A DNA stretch of 40,698 bases from contig JAOPUT010000215.1 of assembly GCA_025963385.1 (NCBI GenBank), positions 1 to 40,698 on the forward strand, given 5' to 3'. The stretch is from Mycobacterium sp. GTDB taxonomy: Bacteria; Actinomycetota; Actinomycetes; Mycobacteriales; Mycobacteriaceae. Each line of letters begins with the position of its first letter. The first letter of the stretch is position 1. Shown here one piece after another: positions 14,632 through 22,139 of this stretch. The notes beneath the pieces are model-generated. The model was not told the origin of the DNA. It did not search any database and saw only the letters and a list, made by a program, of their open reading frames with translations. Both the position numbers and the translations under genes were made by a program.

Positions 14632-17555
14632 GCACGGAGCACCAAACCGTGGGATTCAACTTCCTCGAACAGCCGGAACTGCCTGCGCCGCAGGTGAGCG
14701 AGGCGCAGGCCGAACAGCTGCTGTCAACGTACTACGGCCTCACCGCCCGAGCGGAATCCCTTGGCAGCAACCAAGACAAGAACTTCCTGGTGTACGACGC
14801 CGAAGACCAGCTGCTCGGGGTGCTGAAGGTCGCCAACCCGGCCTTCACGGCGACCGAGCTCGCAGCGCAGGACGCGGCTGCCGAGGCCATTGCCGTCAGC
14901 GAGCCGGACCTGCGCGTCGCGGTGCCGCTGCCGAACCTCGCAGGCGAGCTGGCCACGGTCGTGCCCGATCTGCTGGACGGTACGGCTCACGTCCGGTTGC
15001 TGCGATACCTAGCGGGCCAAACCCTGGTCGGGGCAGGCTATCTGGCGCCCTCCGTGGTGGCAGGCATGGGTGAACTGGCGGCCCGGGTAAGCCTGGCCCT
15101 CGCGGATTTCCACCATCCCGGGCTGGACCGCGCGCTGCAATGGGACCTCCGGTACGGCCACGACGTCGTCCACGCCCTCGTCTCGCACGTCGCGCATCCG
15201 GCGGAACGCGAGCGTCTCGTCACCGCCGCGGATGAGGCCTGGGCGCGGATCGCCCCGCTGAGTGACGAACTACCGCGACAGGCAGTGCATCTCGACCTGA
15301 CGGATGCCAACGTCGTCGCCAACGACGCCCGACGGCCGGACGGCATCATCGACTTCGGCGATCTCTCGGACACCTGGGCCGTTTCCGAGGTCGCCGTCAC
15401 GCTGTCCTCGGTGCTGGGGCACCCAGGCGCCGACCCCACGTCGATCCTGCCCGGTATCAAGGCCTTTCACGCACTCCGGCCATTGAGCGCCGCCGAGGTC
15501 GACGTGATCTGGCCGCTGCTGGTGCTGCGGACCGCCGTGCTCATCGTCAGCGGCGCGCAGCAGGTCGTCCTCGATCCGGACAACGACTACCTGAGCAACC
15601 AGTCCGACGACGAGGTCCGGATGTTCGACCAGGCGACGTCGGTGCCGATGGATCTGATGACGGCCGTGATCCGGGCCGAGCTCGGCCTGTCCGACGTCGC
15701 CGACGAGGCGTACGTGCACGGGGATGGCGTCCTGATCCCCGACCTCGACCCCGCCTCGGTCCGGACGCTCGACCTCTCCGCGGTCTCCGAGGTCTACGAC
15801 ACCGCCACCGAAGGCGTTGGCGCACCGGCGTTTCAGGATGCCCTGGCGCGGTCCGCAGTCGATGACGGCGCATCGCTCGTCGTGACCAGGTACGGGGAGC
15901 CGAACCTGACCTGCGCCCCCCTGTTGAGCCAGACCTCGCCCGACGTCGTCGCCACCGGCGTCTCGCTGTGGCCCGCCGAGTCCGTCACCGTGACGGCGCC
16001 CTGGTCGGGTGACGTCGTCCCGGCGGATGGCGAATTCACCCTGCGCGGAGCCGAATACGAGGTGACGGTCACCGGCACGGCCATTGGGGGCAGGGTCGAG
16101 GCCGGCGCACCGTTGACGACCGTCGCCCCTGACCGCTGGACCACCATCGCCGTCCGGCCGGTGGGCGCGCCGTTGGCGCCCGCCTTCACGACGGCCGAGT
16201 TGGCGCCAGGCTGGCTCGCGCTGACGCGCGACCCGCGACCGCTGCTCGGGCTGCCGGAATTGCCGGATACGACGGCGCGAGATCTGTTGGCCCGCCGCGA
16301 CCAGAGCTTCGCCAGGGTGCAGGAGCACTACTACGCGGACCCACCCCAGATCGAGCGTGGGCGACGCCATTACCTGATGTCGACGGCGGGCCGGGTGTAC
16401 CTCGACATGGTCAACAACGTCACCGTGCTCGGGCATGCGCACCCGCGCGTGGCCGACACCGCCGCCCGCCAGCTGCGCAGGCTCAACACCAACTCCCGCT
16501 TCAACTACGAGGCGGTGGTCGAGTTCAGCGAGCGCCTCGCCGCCACGCTGCCAGAACCGCTGGACACGGTGTTCCTGGTCAACTCCGGTTCGGAGGCAAG
16601 CGATCTCGCGATCCGACTGGCGATCGCGGTGTCGGGCCACCGGGACATGGTCTCCGTCGGCGAGGCCTACCACGGGTGGACGTACGCCACCGACGCCGTG
16701 TCGACGTCGACCGCCGACAATCCGAACGCGCTCTCGACCCGGCCCGACTGGATCCATACGGTGGAGTCGCCCAACAGTTTTCGTGGTACCTACCGCGGCG
16801 CGGACGCCGCCCGGTACGCACCTGATGCGGTGGCCAAGATCTCCAAGATGGTCGCGGCGGGTCGCCCGCCCGCCGGGTTCATCTGCGAGTCGGTATACGG
16901 CAACGCAGGCGGCATGGCCCTTCCCGACGGGTATCTGCGGCAGGTCTATGCCGCAGTGCGCGAGGCGGGCGGCTTCGCCGTCGCCGACGAGGTGCAGGTG
17001 GGCTATGGGCGCCTCGGCGAGTGGTTCTGGGGATTCGACCAGCAGCAGGTGGTGCCGGACATCGTGTCGATCGCGAAGTCGACCGGCAACGGGTATCCGC
17101 TCGGCGCCGTCATCACCAGCCGCGCGATCGCCGAGGCCTTCAGCTCGCAGGGGTACTTCTTCTCGTCGACCGGTGGCAGTCCGCTGTCGTGCGCGATCGG
17201 CCTCACGGTGCTCGACGTGCTGCGCGACGAGGACCTGCAGGGCAACGCCAGGCGGGTGGGCGGCCACCTCAAGGCCGAGTTGACGGCGCTTCGCGAGAAG
17301 CACCCGATCATCGGCACGGTGCACGGGGTGGGGCTCTATCTCGGCGTCGAGATGGTCCGCGACCCGGAGACGCTCGAGCCTGCGACCGAGGAGACCGCGG
17401 CCATCTGCAACCGCATGCTCGAACTCGGCGTCGTCATCCAGCCGACGGGTGAACGTCAGAACATCCTGAAGACCAAGCCGCCGCTGTGCCTCGACGTGGC
17501 GGGGGCCGACTTCTACGTGGCTGCTCTGGATCGGGTGCTCGCCGAAGGCTGGTGA
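14628..17555 (+). CDS. Fused APH-type kinase / class III PLP phospho-lyase (or aminotransferase)
   Basis: A 975-residue, three-part protein. Residues 25-330 are an aminoglycoside-phosphotransferase-type kinase: HLDLTDAN (H221, D223, N228) is the catalytic loop and DFGD (242-245) the metal site. Residues 430-515 form a beta-rich barrel-sandwich segment like a degenerate M23/biotinyl domain. Residues 555-975 are a class III PLP enzyme: NSGSEASD (652-659), D787 in ADEVQVGYGR and Schiff-base K817 in IAKSTGNG. The PLP domain's wording (ADEVQVG-GR, NILKTKPPLC) is closer to the mammalian ethanolamine-phosphate and phosphohydroxylysine phospho-lyases than to ordinary aminotransferases. A plausible reaction is phosphorylation of an amino alcohol, then elimination of phosphate and ammonia to an aldehyde. 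GTG 14628 overlaps the hydrolase stop. Substrate is unproven; many databases would simply say aminotransferase. Confidence 0.85.
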   Translation: MSTEHQTVGFNFLEQPELPAPQVSEAQAEQLLSTYYGLTARAESLGSNQDKNFLVYDAEDQLLGVLKVANPAFTATELAAQDAAAEAIAVSEPDLRVAVPLPNLAGELATVVPDLLDGTAHVRLLRYLAGQTLVGAGYLAPSVVAGMGELAARVSLALADFHHPGLDRALQWDLRYGHDVVHALVSHVAHPAERERLVTAADEAWARIAPLSDELPRQAVHLDLTDANVVANDARRPDGIIDFGDLSDTWAVSEVAVTLSSVLGHPGADPTSILPGIKAFHALRPLSAAEVDVIWPLLVLRTAVLIVSGAQQVVLDPDNDYLSNQSDDEVRMFDQATSVPMDLMTAVIRAELGLSDVADEAYVHGDGVLIPDLDPASVRTLDLSAVSEVYDTATEGVGAPAFQDALARSAVDDGASLVVTRYGEPNLTCAPLLSQTSPDVVATGVSLWPAESVTVTAPWSGDVVPADGEFTLRGAEYEVTVTGTAIGGRVEAGAPLTTVAPDRWTTIAVRPVGAPLAPAFTTAELAPGWLALTRDPRPLLGLPELPDTTARDLLARRDQSFARVQEHYYADPPQIERGRRHYLMSTAGRVYLDMVNNVTVLGHAHPRVADTAARQLRRLNTNSRFNYEAVVEFSERLAATLPEPLDTVFLVNSGSEASDLAIRLAIAVSGHRDMVSVGEAYHGWTYATDAVSTSTADNPNALSTRPDWIHTVESPNSFRGTYRGADAARYAPDAVAKISKMVAAGRPPAGFICESVYGNAGGMALPDGYLRQVYAAVREAGGFAVADEVQVGYGRLGEWFWGFDQQQVVPDIVSIAKSTGNGYPLGAVITSRAIAEAFSSQGYFFSSTGGSPLSCAIGLTVLDVLRDEDLQGNARRVGGHLKAELTALREKHPIIGTVHGVGLYLGVEMVRDPETLEPATEETAAICNRMLELGVVIQPTGERQNILKTKPPLCLDVAGADFYVAALDRVLAEGW

Positions 17556-17567
17556 CGGCCTGGCTCG

Positions 17568-18176
17568 TCAACCGACGTCTGAGCCCAGCTCGGAGGCCAC
17601 GTACGAGCGCGCGATGTGCTTGATCTCGTCATCGGCGGCGTCGCGGATGACCTTCTGGGCGCCGAGTCCGTCGATCAGGATCAGCATGCGTCGCGCCGAC
17701 GCCTCGACGTCGGTGACGTGGAACTCCCCCGCGTCCCGACCGGCCAGGATGACGCCGCCGATGAGATCCAGCCACGCCTCGGTCAGCGCGGGCACCTCCG
17801 CGGCGAGCGTCGGGTTGCGCCTGCCGAGACTCCACGCGTCGAGCCACAGCGAGCTGGCCTCCTCGCTGACGTCGCCGAGCACGTAGTCCATCAGCGCGTC
17901 GATCGCCACCGCGGGCGTCGGCGCTGCCGCGACCCTGGCCCTGGCCGCGTCGAGATCCGCGTCGGCGGCACTGCGGAAGGCAGCGGCGATCAGCTGCTCC
18001 GCCGACGAGAAGTAGTGGCTCACCAGGCCGGGGGTGACGCCGAGATCGGTCGCCACCCGGCGCAGGGTCACTGCGGACAGGCCCTCTGCCTGGCTGATCT
18101 CAACGGCCTTCGCCAACAGCTCCCCGCGTCGCTCGGCGGGCATCTTGCGCTTGGCGTCCCGCATCTCGATGGTCAC
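17568..18176 (-). CDS. TetR-family regulator of the permease/fusion locus
   Basis: A 202-residue TetR-type regulator, BetI/KstR-like in style. The helix-turn-helix is in residues 22-65 (AVTLRRVATDLGVTPGLVSHYF) and a TetR_C helical domain follows (ALMDYVLGDVSEEASSLWLDAW). It lies between the kinase/phospho-lyase fusion (convergent, 12 nt apart) and the NCS1 permease (divergent). The 91-nt divergent gap contains a perfect 21-bp palindrome and further half-sites, so it almost certainly binds there. GTG 18176 has AAGGGGAAG upstream; an internal ATG at residue 5 is an alternative. The likely ligand is the compound taken up by the permease or a product of the fusion enzyme. Confidence 0.86.
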   Translation of the reverse strand: MTIEMRDAKRKMPAERRGELLAKAVEISQAEGLSAVTLRRVATDLGVTPGLVSHYFSSAEQLIAAAFRSAADADLDAARARVAAAPTPAVAIDALMDYVLGDVSEEASSLWLDAWSLGRRNPTLAAEVPALTEAWLDLIGGVILAGRDAGEFHVTDVEASARRMLILIDGLGAQKVIRDAADDEIKHIARSYVASELGSDVG

Positions 18177-18212
18177 GTGACCTACTTCCCCTTGACGGAT
18201 CCCGAATCTTAT

Positions 18213-18248
18213 TGAACACTACATCAACACTATTGATGTACCCATCAA
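18213..18248. promoter_or_regulatory. TetR operator array with helically phased half-sites
   Basis: A perfect palindrome TACATCAA-CACTA-TTGATGTA covers 18220-18240. Half-sites TTGAA (18213), ATCAA (18223), TTGAT (18233) and ATCAA (18244) start 10, 10 and 11 bp apart, on one face of the helix. TTGATG-TACC-CATCAA (18233-18248) forms a second inverted repeat sharing one arm. It lies between the TetR and permease genes. Confidence 0.75.
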
Positions 18249-18267
18249 CAAGCCGGATCGAGAAGCC

Positions 18268-19701
18268 ATGACCGCCACCACCTCACCCAGGGACGTGAAC
18301 TCCGTAGCCGTCGACGACCACGTCGGCGGCATCGAGACCGCAGGGGTCGAATACCTCCCGGAGGAAGCCCGCGACTCCCGGCCCCGCAACCTCGGCGCCG
18401 TGTTCCTCGGGGCCAACCTGACGTGGACCAACGTCGTCTTCGGCGCGTTCGCGATCCTGTTCGGGCTCTCGTTCTGGCAGACGGTCACGTCGATGGTCGT
18501 CGGCACGGCCATCGGGACGCTCGCCGTGCTTCCGACCGCCACGATCGGTCCACGAACCGGCACCAACATGACGGTGTCCAGCGGGGCGTTCTTCGGCATC
18601 CGCGGCCGGTTCATCGGCTCCGCGCTGGCGCTCGCCATAGCGCTGGCGTTCGCCGCGGTCACGGTGTGGACGAGCGGGGACGCGTTGGTCGCCGCGGGCC
18701 ACCGACTGCTCGGCACTCCGGACAGCCACCTGGTCCACGGCATCGCCTACGCCGTCGTCGCGGCGCTCATGGTGGCGGTGGCACTGTACGGCCACGCCAC
18801 CATCGTGGCGATGCAGAAGATCGTCGTGCCGGTGGTCGGGACACTCATGGTGGTCGGCTTCCTCGCGTTCGCGGGCAACGTCGACGTGAGCGCCTCGGGC
18901 GGCGACTACACCCTGGGCGGCTTCTGGCAGACCTGGGCGCTGTCGGCCGTGTTGTTCGCCGCGGCGCCGATCTCCTACGGCCCGACGATTGGGGACTACA
19001 CCCGTCGGGTGTCGTCGATTCGCTTCAGCGACAAGCAGATCTGCGTCGCGCTGGGGTGCGGCATGTTCATCGGCGTCATACTGCCAAGTCTCTTCGGCGC
19101 CTTCACCGCGCTGGCCTTCGCGAATCCCACCGACTCGTATCTCGACGATCTGGTGACCGCCTCCCCGGCGTGGTTCGTCGTGCCGATCGTCGTTATCTCA
19201 CTGCTCGGCGGCCTGAGTCAGGGCGTGCTGTGCATCTACGCCAGCGGCCTGGATCTCGAGGGGTTGACGCCACGCCTGCGCCGGACCCAGACCACCGTCA
19301 TCACCGCGGCGGTCGCGATCGTCCTGCTGTACGTCGGCGTGTTCGTCTTCGACGCGGTCGAGTCCGTCACGGCGATGACGATCGCACTCAACGCCGTCAT
19401 CACACCGTGGATCGCCATCCTGGCCATCGGTGCGCTGCGCACCAAGAGTTACGACCCGACCGATCTGCAAGCCTTCGCCGACGGGCGACGCGGCGGGCAG
19501 TACTGGTTCACCGGCGGCTGGCACGTCGGCGCAGTCGCCGCATGGACGATCGGCGGGGCGTTCGGTCTACTGGCCGTCAACACCACGCTCTATGTCGGCC
19601 CGCTGGCCGACATCGCCGGCGGCGTCGACCTCAGCACGGTCGGGTCCGCGGCGATCGCGGGGTTGATTTACCTGGCGTCGACCCGTTTCATCAACGTATG
19701 A
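18268..19701 (+). CDS. NCS1-family nucleobase:cation symporter-like permease
   Basis: A 477-residue inner-membrane transporter of the NCS1 (purine-cytosine permease, CodB-like) family with about twelve hydrophobic helices. The N-terminal tail ETAGVEYLPEEAR leads into the family stretch LGANLTWTNVVFGAFAILFG, and helices 6-8 contain SYGPTIGDYTRRV, the typical NCS1 segment. Known members import nucleobases, hydantoins, thiamine precursors or similar small nitrogen compounds with protons or sodium. Its position, divergent from the TetR gene and ahead of an epoxide-hydrolase-fold gene, suggests that it brings in the substrate of the locus. ATG 18268 follows GAGAAG; its stop overlaps the next start (ATGA). 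Confidence 0.87.
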   Translation: MTATTSPRDVNSVAVDDHVGGIETAGVEYLPEEARDSRPRNLGAVFLGANLTWTNVVFGAFAILFGLSFWQTVTSMVVGTAIGTLAVLPTATIGPRTGTNMTVSSGAFFGIRGRFIGSALALAIALAFAAVTVWTSGDALVAAGHRLLGTPDSHLVHGIAYAVVAALMVAVALYGHATIVAMQKIVVPVVGTLMVVGFLAFAGNVDVSASGGDYTLGGFWQTWALSAVLFAAAPISYGPTIGDYTRRVSSIRFSDKQICVALGCGMFIGVILPSLFGAFTALAFANPTDSYLDDLVTASPAWFVVPIVVISLLGGLSQGVLCIYASGLDLEGLTPRLRRTQTTVITAAVAIVLLYVGVFVFDAVESVTAMTIALNAVITPWIAILAIGALRTKSYDPTDLQAFADGRRGGQYWFTGGWHVGAVAAWTIGGAFGLLAVNTTLYVGPLADIAGGVDLSTVGSAAIAGLIYLASTRFINV

Positions 19702-20072
19702 CGCAATCCCCCGACGAGCTGGTGACCGAATTCTGCGCCCTGTGGGCCAATCCAGACCCCGACCAGATCCTGAGCTACTTCACCGAAGACGCCGTCTACC
19801 ACAACATCCCGATGCCGCCTGCCGAGGGCCGCGCCGCGATCAAGGACTTCCTCGGGGTCATGCTCGACGGTTTCGACGGCATCGACTTCAACATCCACCG
19901 CCAGCTCAGCCAGGGCAACGTCGTCATGAACGAGCGCACCGACGTGATGCGGCGGACCGATGGTGGCCGACTCGAACTCCCCGTGATGGGAGTGTTCGAG
20001 GTGCGCGACGGCCAGATCGCACTGTGGCGGGACTATTTCGACCTCGGGACGGTCATGGCGGCGTTCTCGTAG
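19698..20072 (+). CDS. Limonene-1,2-epoxide hydrolase / SnoaL-fold enzyme
   Basis: A 124-residue NTF2-fold protein resembling limonene-1,2-epoxide hydrolase (EphG type). The five residues of the water-activating network appear: Y34 and N36 in VYHNIP, R80 and D82 in NERTDV, and D112 in LWRDYFD. The spacing Y-x-N and N to R (44 residues) equals that of the Rhodococcus enzyme as I recall it. Such enzymes open an epoxide in one step with an Asp-activated water and no covalent intermediate. ATG 19698 overlaps the permease stop (ATGA), so it is coupled to import. The longer frame reaching back into the permease is a shadow. Real substrate unknown; a SnoaL-like ketosteroid-isomerase role is the alternative. 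Confidence 0.82.
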   Translation: MTQSPDELVTEFCALWANPDPDQILSYFTEDAVYHNIPMPPAEGRAAIKDFLGVMLDGFDGIDFNIHRQLSQGNVVMNERTDVMRRTDGGRLELPVMGVFEVRDGQIALWRDYFDLGTVMAAFS

Positions 20073-20098
20073 CTCGACGAGCGTCCGGGGAATGGTTG

Positions 20099-20223
20099 TG
20101 ATTGCCCGCCTCTGAGCGACAACTCGCGACAACGACGGATGGTGGGCGTGGCGTGGTCGTGAGGGATCTCCGGTCTCCGACCATGGGCCTGATTGCCCGC
20201 CTCCGAGCGACAACTCGCGACAA
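20099..20223. repeat. Pair of 34-nt direct repeats upstream of the 13E12 gene
   Basis: 20099-20132 and 20190-20223 are identical except for one T/C difference. Each contains GCGACAA-CTC-GCGACAA, so the heptamer GCGACAA occurs four times (20116, 20126, 20207, 20217). The copies are 91 nt apart in the 240-nt gap between the LEH-fold gene and the 13E12 gene. They may mark the edge of the accessory element or be protein-binding sites. Confidence 0.8.
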
Positions 20224-20284
20224 TCTCAGCGGGATGAAAGCCCTTGCGTCACTGTGGTTTCAGTGATCCCATCCACCGGTTTTC

Positions 20285-20306
20285 TGTCGGTGGGCACCCG
20301 TATGTT
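20285..20306 (+). promoter_or_regulatory. RecA-independent DNA-damage (PafBC-type) promoter
   Basis: TGTCGGTG (20285-20292), then exactly 8 nt, then TATGTT (20301-20306), matches the published mycobacterial RecA-NDp consensus (TTGTCRGTG-N8-TAnnnT) except for the first T. ATG 20313 follows 6 nt later, so the transcript is probably leaderless. The inverted repeat CCACCG-N9-CGGTGG (20273-20293) overlaps the -35 part, and TCACTG-N6-CAGTGA (20249-20266) lies just upstream. Confidence 0.75.
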
Positions 20307-20312
20307 CGAGTC

Positions 20313-21680
20313 ATGTCAGGTACGGACGTCCACGAAGCGGTCGCCGCCCTGCGCGCCGCCTACGACACCCTGGCCGCCTGCGACCTCGACACCCTGACCG
20401 TGCCCGACCTGCTCGCCCTGGGCGATGACCTCGAAGCCCTGGCCTGCCAACTACCCACCCAATCCCACCGGGTGTTGGCCCGCCTGCAGGCCGACACCAC
20501 CCCGCATGAGCTGGGCGCCAAGTCCTGGCGCGACGTCCTGAGCACCCGCTGGCGCCTCTCGCCCACAGAGGCCGGCCGCCGGTTGGGCGAGGCCGACGAC
20601 CTCGGCCCGCGCCAATCCTTCACCGGCCAACCGTTGGCGCCCCGCCTGCCCGCGGTCGCCGCCGCCCAAGCCGCCGGGCTGATCACCGGGGAACACGTCG
20701 CCGAGCTCCGTACCGCGATCGGCAAGGTGCCGGGGTTCGTGGACGCCGCCACCCGCGCCCAGATCGAAGTCGAGTGGGTCCGCGTCGCCCTGGGGGTCGG
20801 ACCCCAGGCCCTCAAGGATGCCGCCCACCGCCGCATCTTCCTGCTCGACCAGGACGGGCCGCTGCCCACTGACGCCGAACGGGGACTGTCGAAGGGCCGA
20901 CAACGCCCCGACGCGATGACCACGCTCGCCGGGAACCTGACCCCCGAAGCGGCCGCGATCTGGGAGGTGCTCTTCGCCAAGTACGCCGCCCCGGGGATGT
21001 GCAATCCCGCCGACCCCGAACCCTGCACCTCCGGGACCCCGACCCAGGCCCAGATCGACCGCGATCAGCGCACCCTGGCCCAACGCCAACACGACGCCCT
21101 GCTGGTGATCGGGCGCATCGCGTTGATGGGTGGGGACCTCGGCCAGTTGAACGGGTTGCCGGTGTCGATCATCATCCGCACCACCCTGCAAGATCTCGAG
21201 TCCCGCGCCGGGGTGGGCGTCACGGGTGGGGGCACCACCGTGCCCATCGCCGACGTCATCCGGTTGGCCGCCCACGCCAACCATCACCTCGCCGTGTTCG
21301 ACGGGGCGACCGGTTCGGCCTTGAACCTGTTCCGCACCAAACGGACTGCCTCCCCGGCGCAGCGGATCATGCTGATCGCCCGCGATGGCGGCTGCTCCAA
21401 ACCGTGCTGCACCGTCGGGGCCTACGGCACCCAGGTCCACCACGCCACCCGCGACTGGTCCAAGGGCGGGAACACCAACGTCGACGAGATGACCCTGGCC
21501 TGCGGCGCCGACAACCGGCTGGTCAAGGTCGGCGGCTACACCACCCGCATCAACACCCGCGGCGAAGCCGAATGGATCCCACCCCCCCACCTGGACACCG
21601 GCCAAACCCGCATCAACTACCACCACCGCCCCGAAGCACTCCTCCACCCACCCGACCAAGACGAGGACGGCTTCACGTAG
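20313..21680 (+). CDS. 13E12-family DUF222 / HNH endonuclease domain protein
   Basis: A 455-residue member of the mycobacterial 13E12 repeat family: an N-terminal DUF222 region (about 20-330) and a C-terminal HNH nuclease motif. The HNH part reads LIARDGGCSKPCC, then QVHHATRDWSKGG (H376, H377) and TLACGADNRLV, the standard 13E12 wording. These genes are multicopy and strain-variable in mycobacteria and are thought of as mobile-element-like; the HNH domain should cut DNA. ATG 20313 is chosen because TATGTT sits 6 nt upstream inside a DNA-damage-type promoter; an upstream in-frame ATG at 20244 would overlap that promoter. The C-terminal tail is Pro/His-rich. The gene stands alone with direct repeats upstream, between two unrelated operons, which fits insertion as a unit. 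Confidence 0.92.
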   Translation: MSGTDVHEAVAALRAAYDTLAACDLDTLTVPDLLALGDDLEALACQLPTQSHRVLARLQADTTPHELGAKSWRDVLSTRWRLSPTEAGRRLGEADDLGPRQSFTGQPLAPRLPAVAAAQAAGLITGEHVAELRTAIGKVPGFVDAATRAQIEVEWVRVALGVGPQALKDAAHRRIFLLDQDGPLPTDAERGLSKGRQRPDAMTTLAGNLTPEAAAIWEVLFAKYAAPGMCNPADPEPCTSGTPTQAQIDRDQRTLAQRQHDALLVIGRIALMGGDLGQLNGLPVSIIIRTTLQDLESRAGVGVTGGGTTVPIADVIRLAAHANHHLAVFDGATGSALNLFRTKRTASPAQRIMLIARDGGCSKPCCTVGAYGTQVHHATRDWSKGGNTNVDEMTLACGADNRLVKVGGYTTRINTRGEAEWIPPPHLDTGQTRINYHHRPEALLHPPDQDEDGFT

Positions 21681-21686
21681 TGCGAC

Positions 21687-22127
21687 CTATGCCGGGTCGA
21701 ACCGGAACACCGCCAATCGCCCTGCGAGCGACTCGAATTCGTCAGGGGTGCCGTCGGTGACGAGACCGCTGCGCTTGGCGAAACCGACGCCGACCGGGAC
21801 CTTCACGGCAAACGCCCGCAACACCGGCTTCGACTCGTCCTCGGACAGCTCGACGATCCGCACGGGTCGGGAGCGTCGGCCGCGGGTGAGGGTGCCCAGT
21901 CCCGCGGCCCGGGCGTTGGCGGCCCAGTCGGCGCCCGGGTAACCCGCGACGGTATACAGCCCACCGTCGACGTCGAACGGTGTCATCGGCGTGCTGCGCG
22001 GCTGGCCGGATTTGCGGCCGGGCACGGTCAGCACCATCGACGGCCCCGCGGGGATGCCGAGTTTCTGTACGGCGATCATCACCTTGTTCATCGGCTTGAG
22101 CCAACGCGGTGGACGGATATCCGACAT
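21687..22127 (-). CDS. F420-dependent nitroreductase-family (Ddn-like) oxidoreductase
   Basis: A 146-residue split-beta-barrel protein of the deazaflavin (F420)-dependent oxidoreductase group related to mycobacterial Ddn. The signature LTVPGRKSGQPRSTPMTPF followed by YTVAGYPGADWAANARA is characteristic: the Lys/Arg-rich part binds the F420 phosphate tail and the WxxN part lines the active site. Family members reduce quinones or activated alkenes. It lies 12 nt after the NmrA-like gene with a GGGAG site, so the two form one operon. They would be transcribed from the ECF-type promoter at 22998-23023 and thus controlled by the divergent SigI-like sigma factor. It is convergent with the 13E12 gene, 6 nt apart. 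Substrate unknown. Confidence 0.85.
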   Translation of the reverse strand: MSDIRPPRWLKPMNKVMIAVQKLGIPAGPSMVLTVPGRKSGQPRSTPMTPFDVDGGLYTVAGYPGADWAANARAAGLGTLTRGRRSRPVRIVELSEDESKPVLRAFAVKVPVGVGFAKRSGLVTDGTPDEFESLAGRLAVFRFDPA

Positions 22128-22139
22128 GTTCTGTCTCCC

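Noticed and set aside
15270..17324. 684-codon minus-strand frame opposite the kinase/phospho-lyase fusion
   Set aside because: The plus strand has complete kinase and PLP motifs; the antisense product is Arg/His-rich without motifs.
20301..20312. LexA box at the 13E12 gene
   Set aside because: Only the half-site GTTCGA is present; the left half does not resemble TCGAAC at the required spacing, whereas the RecA-NDp match is nearly complete.
20313..21680. Homing endonuclease, intein or phage origin for the HNH protein
   Set aside because: DUF222 plus the standard 13E12 HNH wording identifies the mycobacterial repeat family; no phage genes are nearby.
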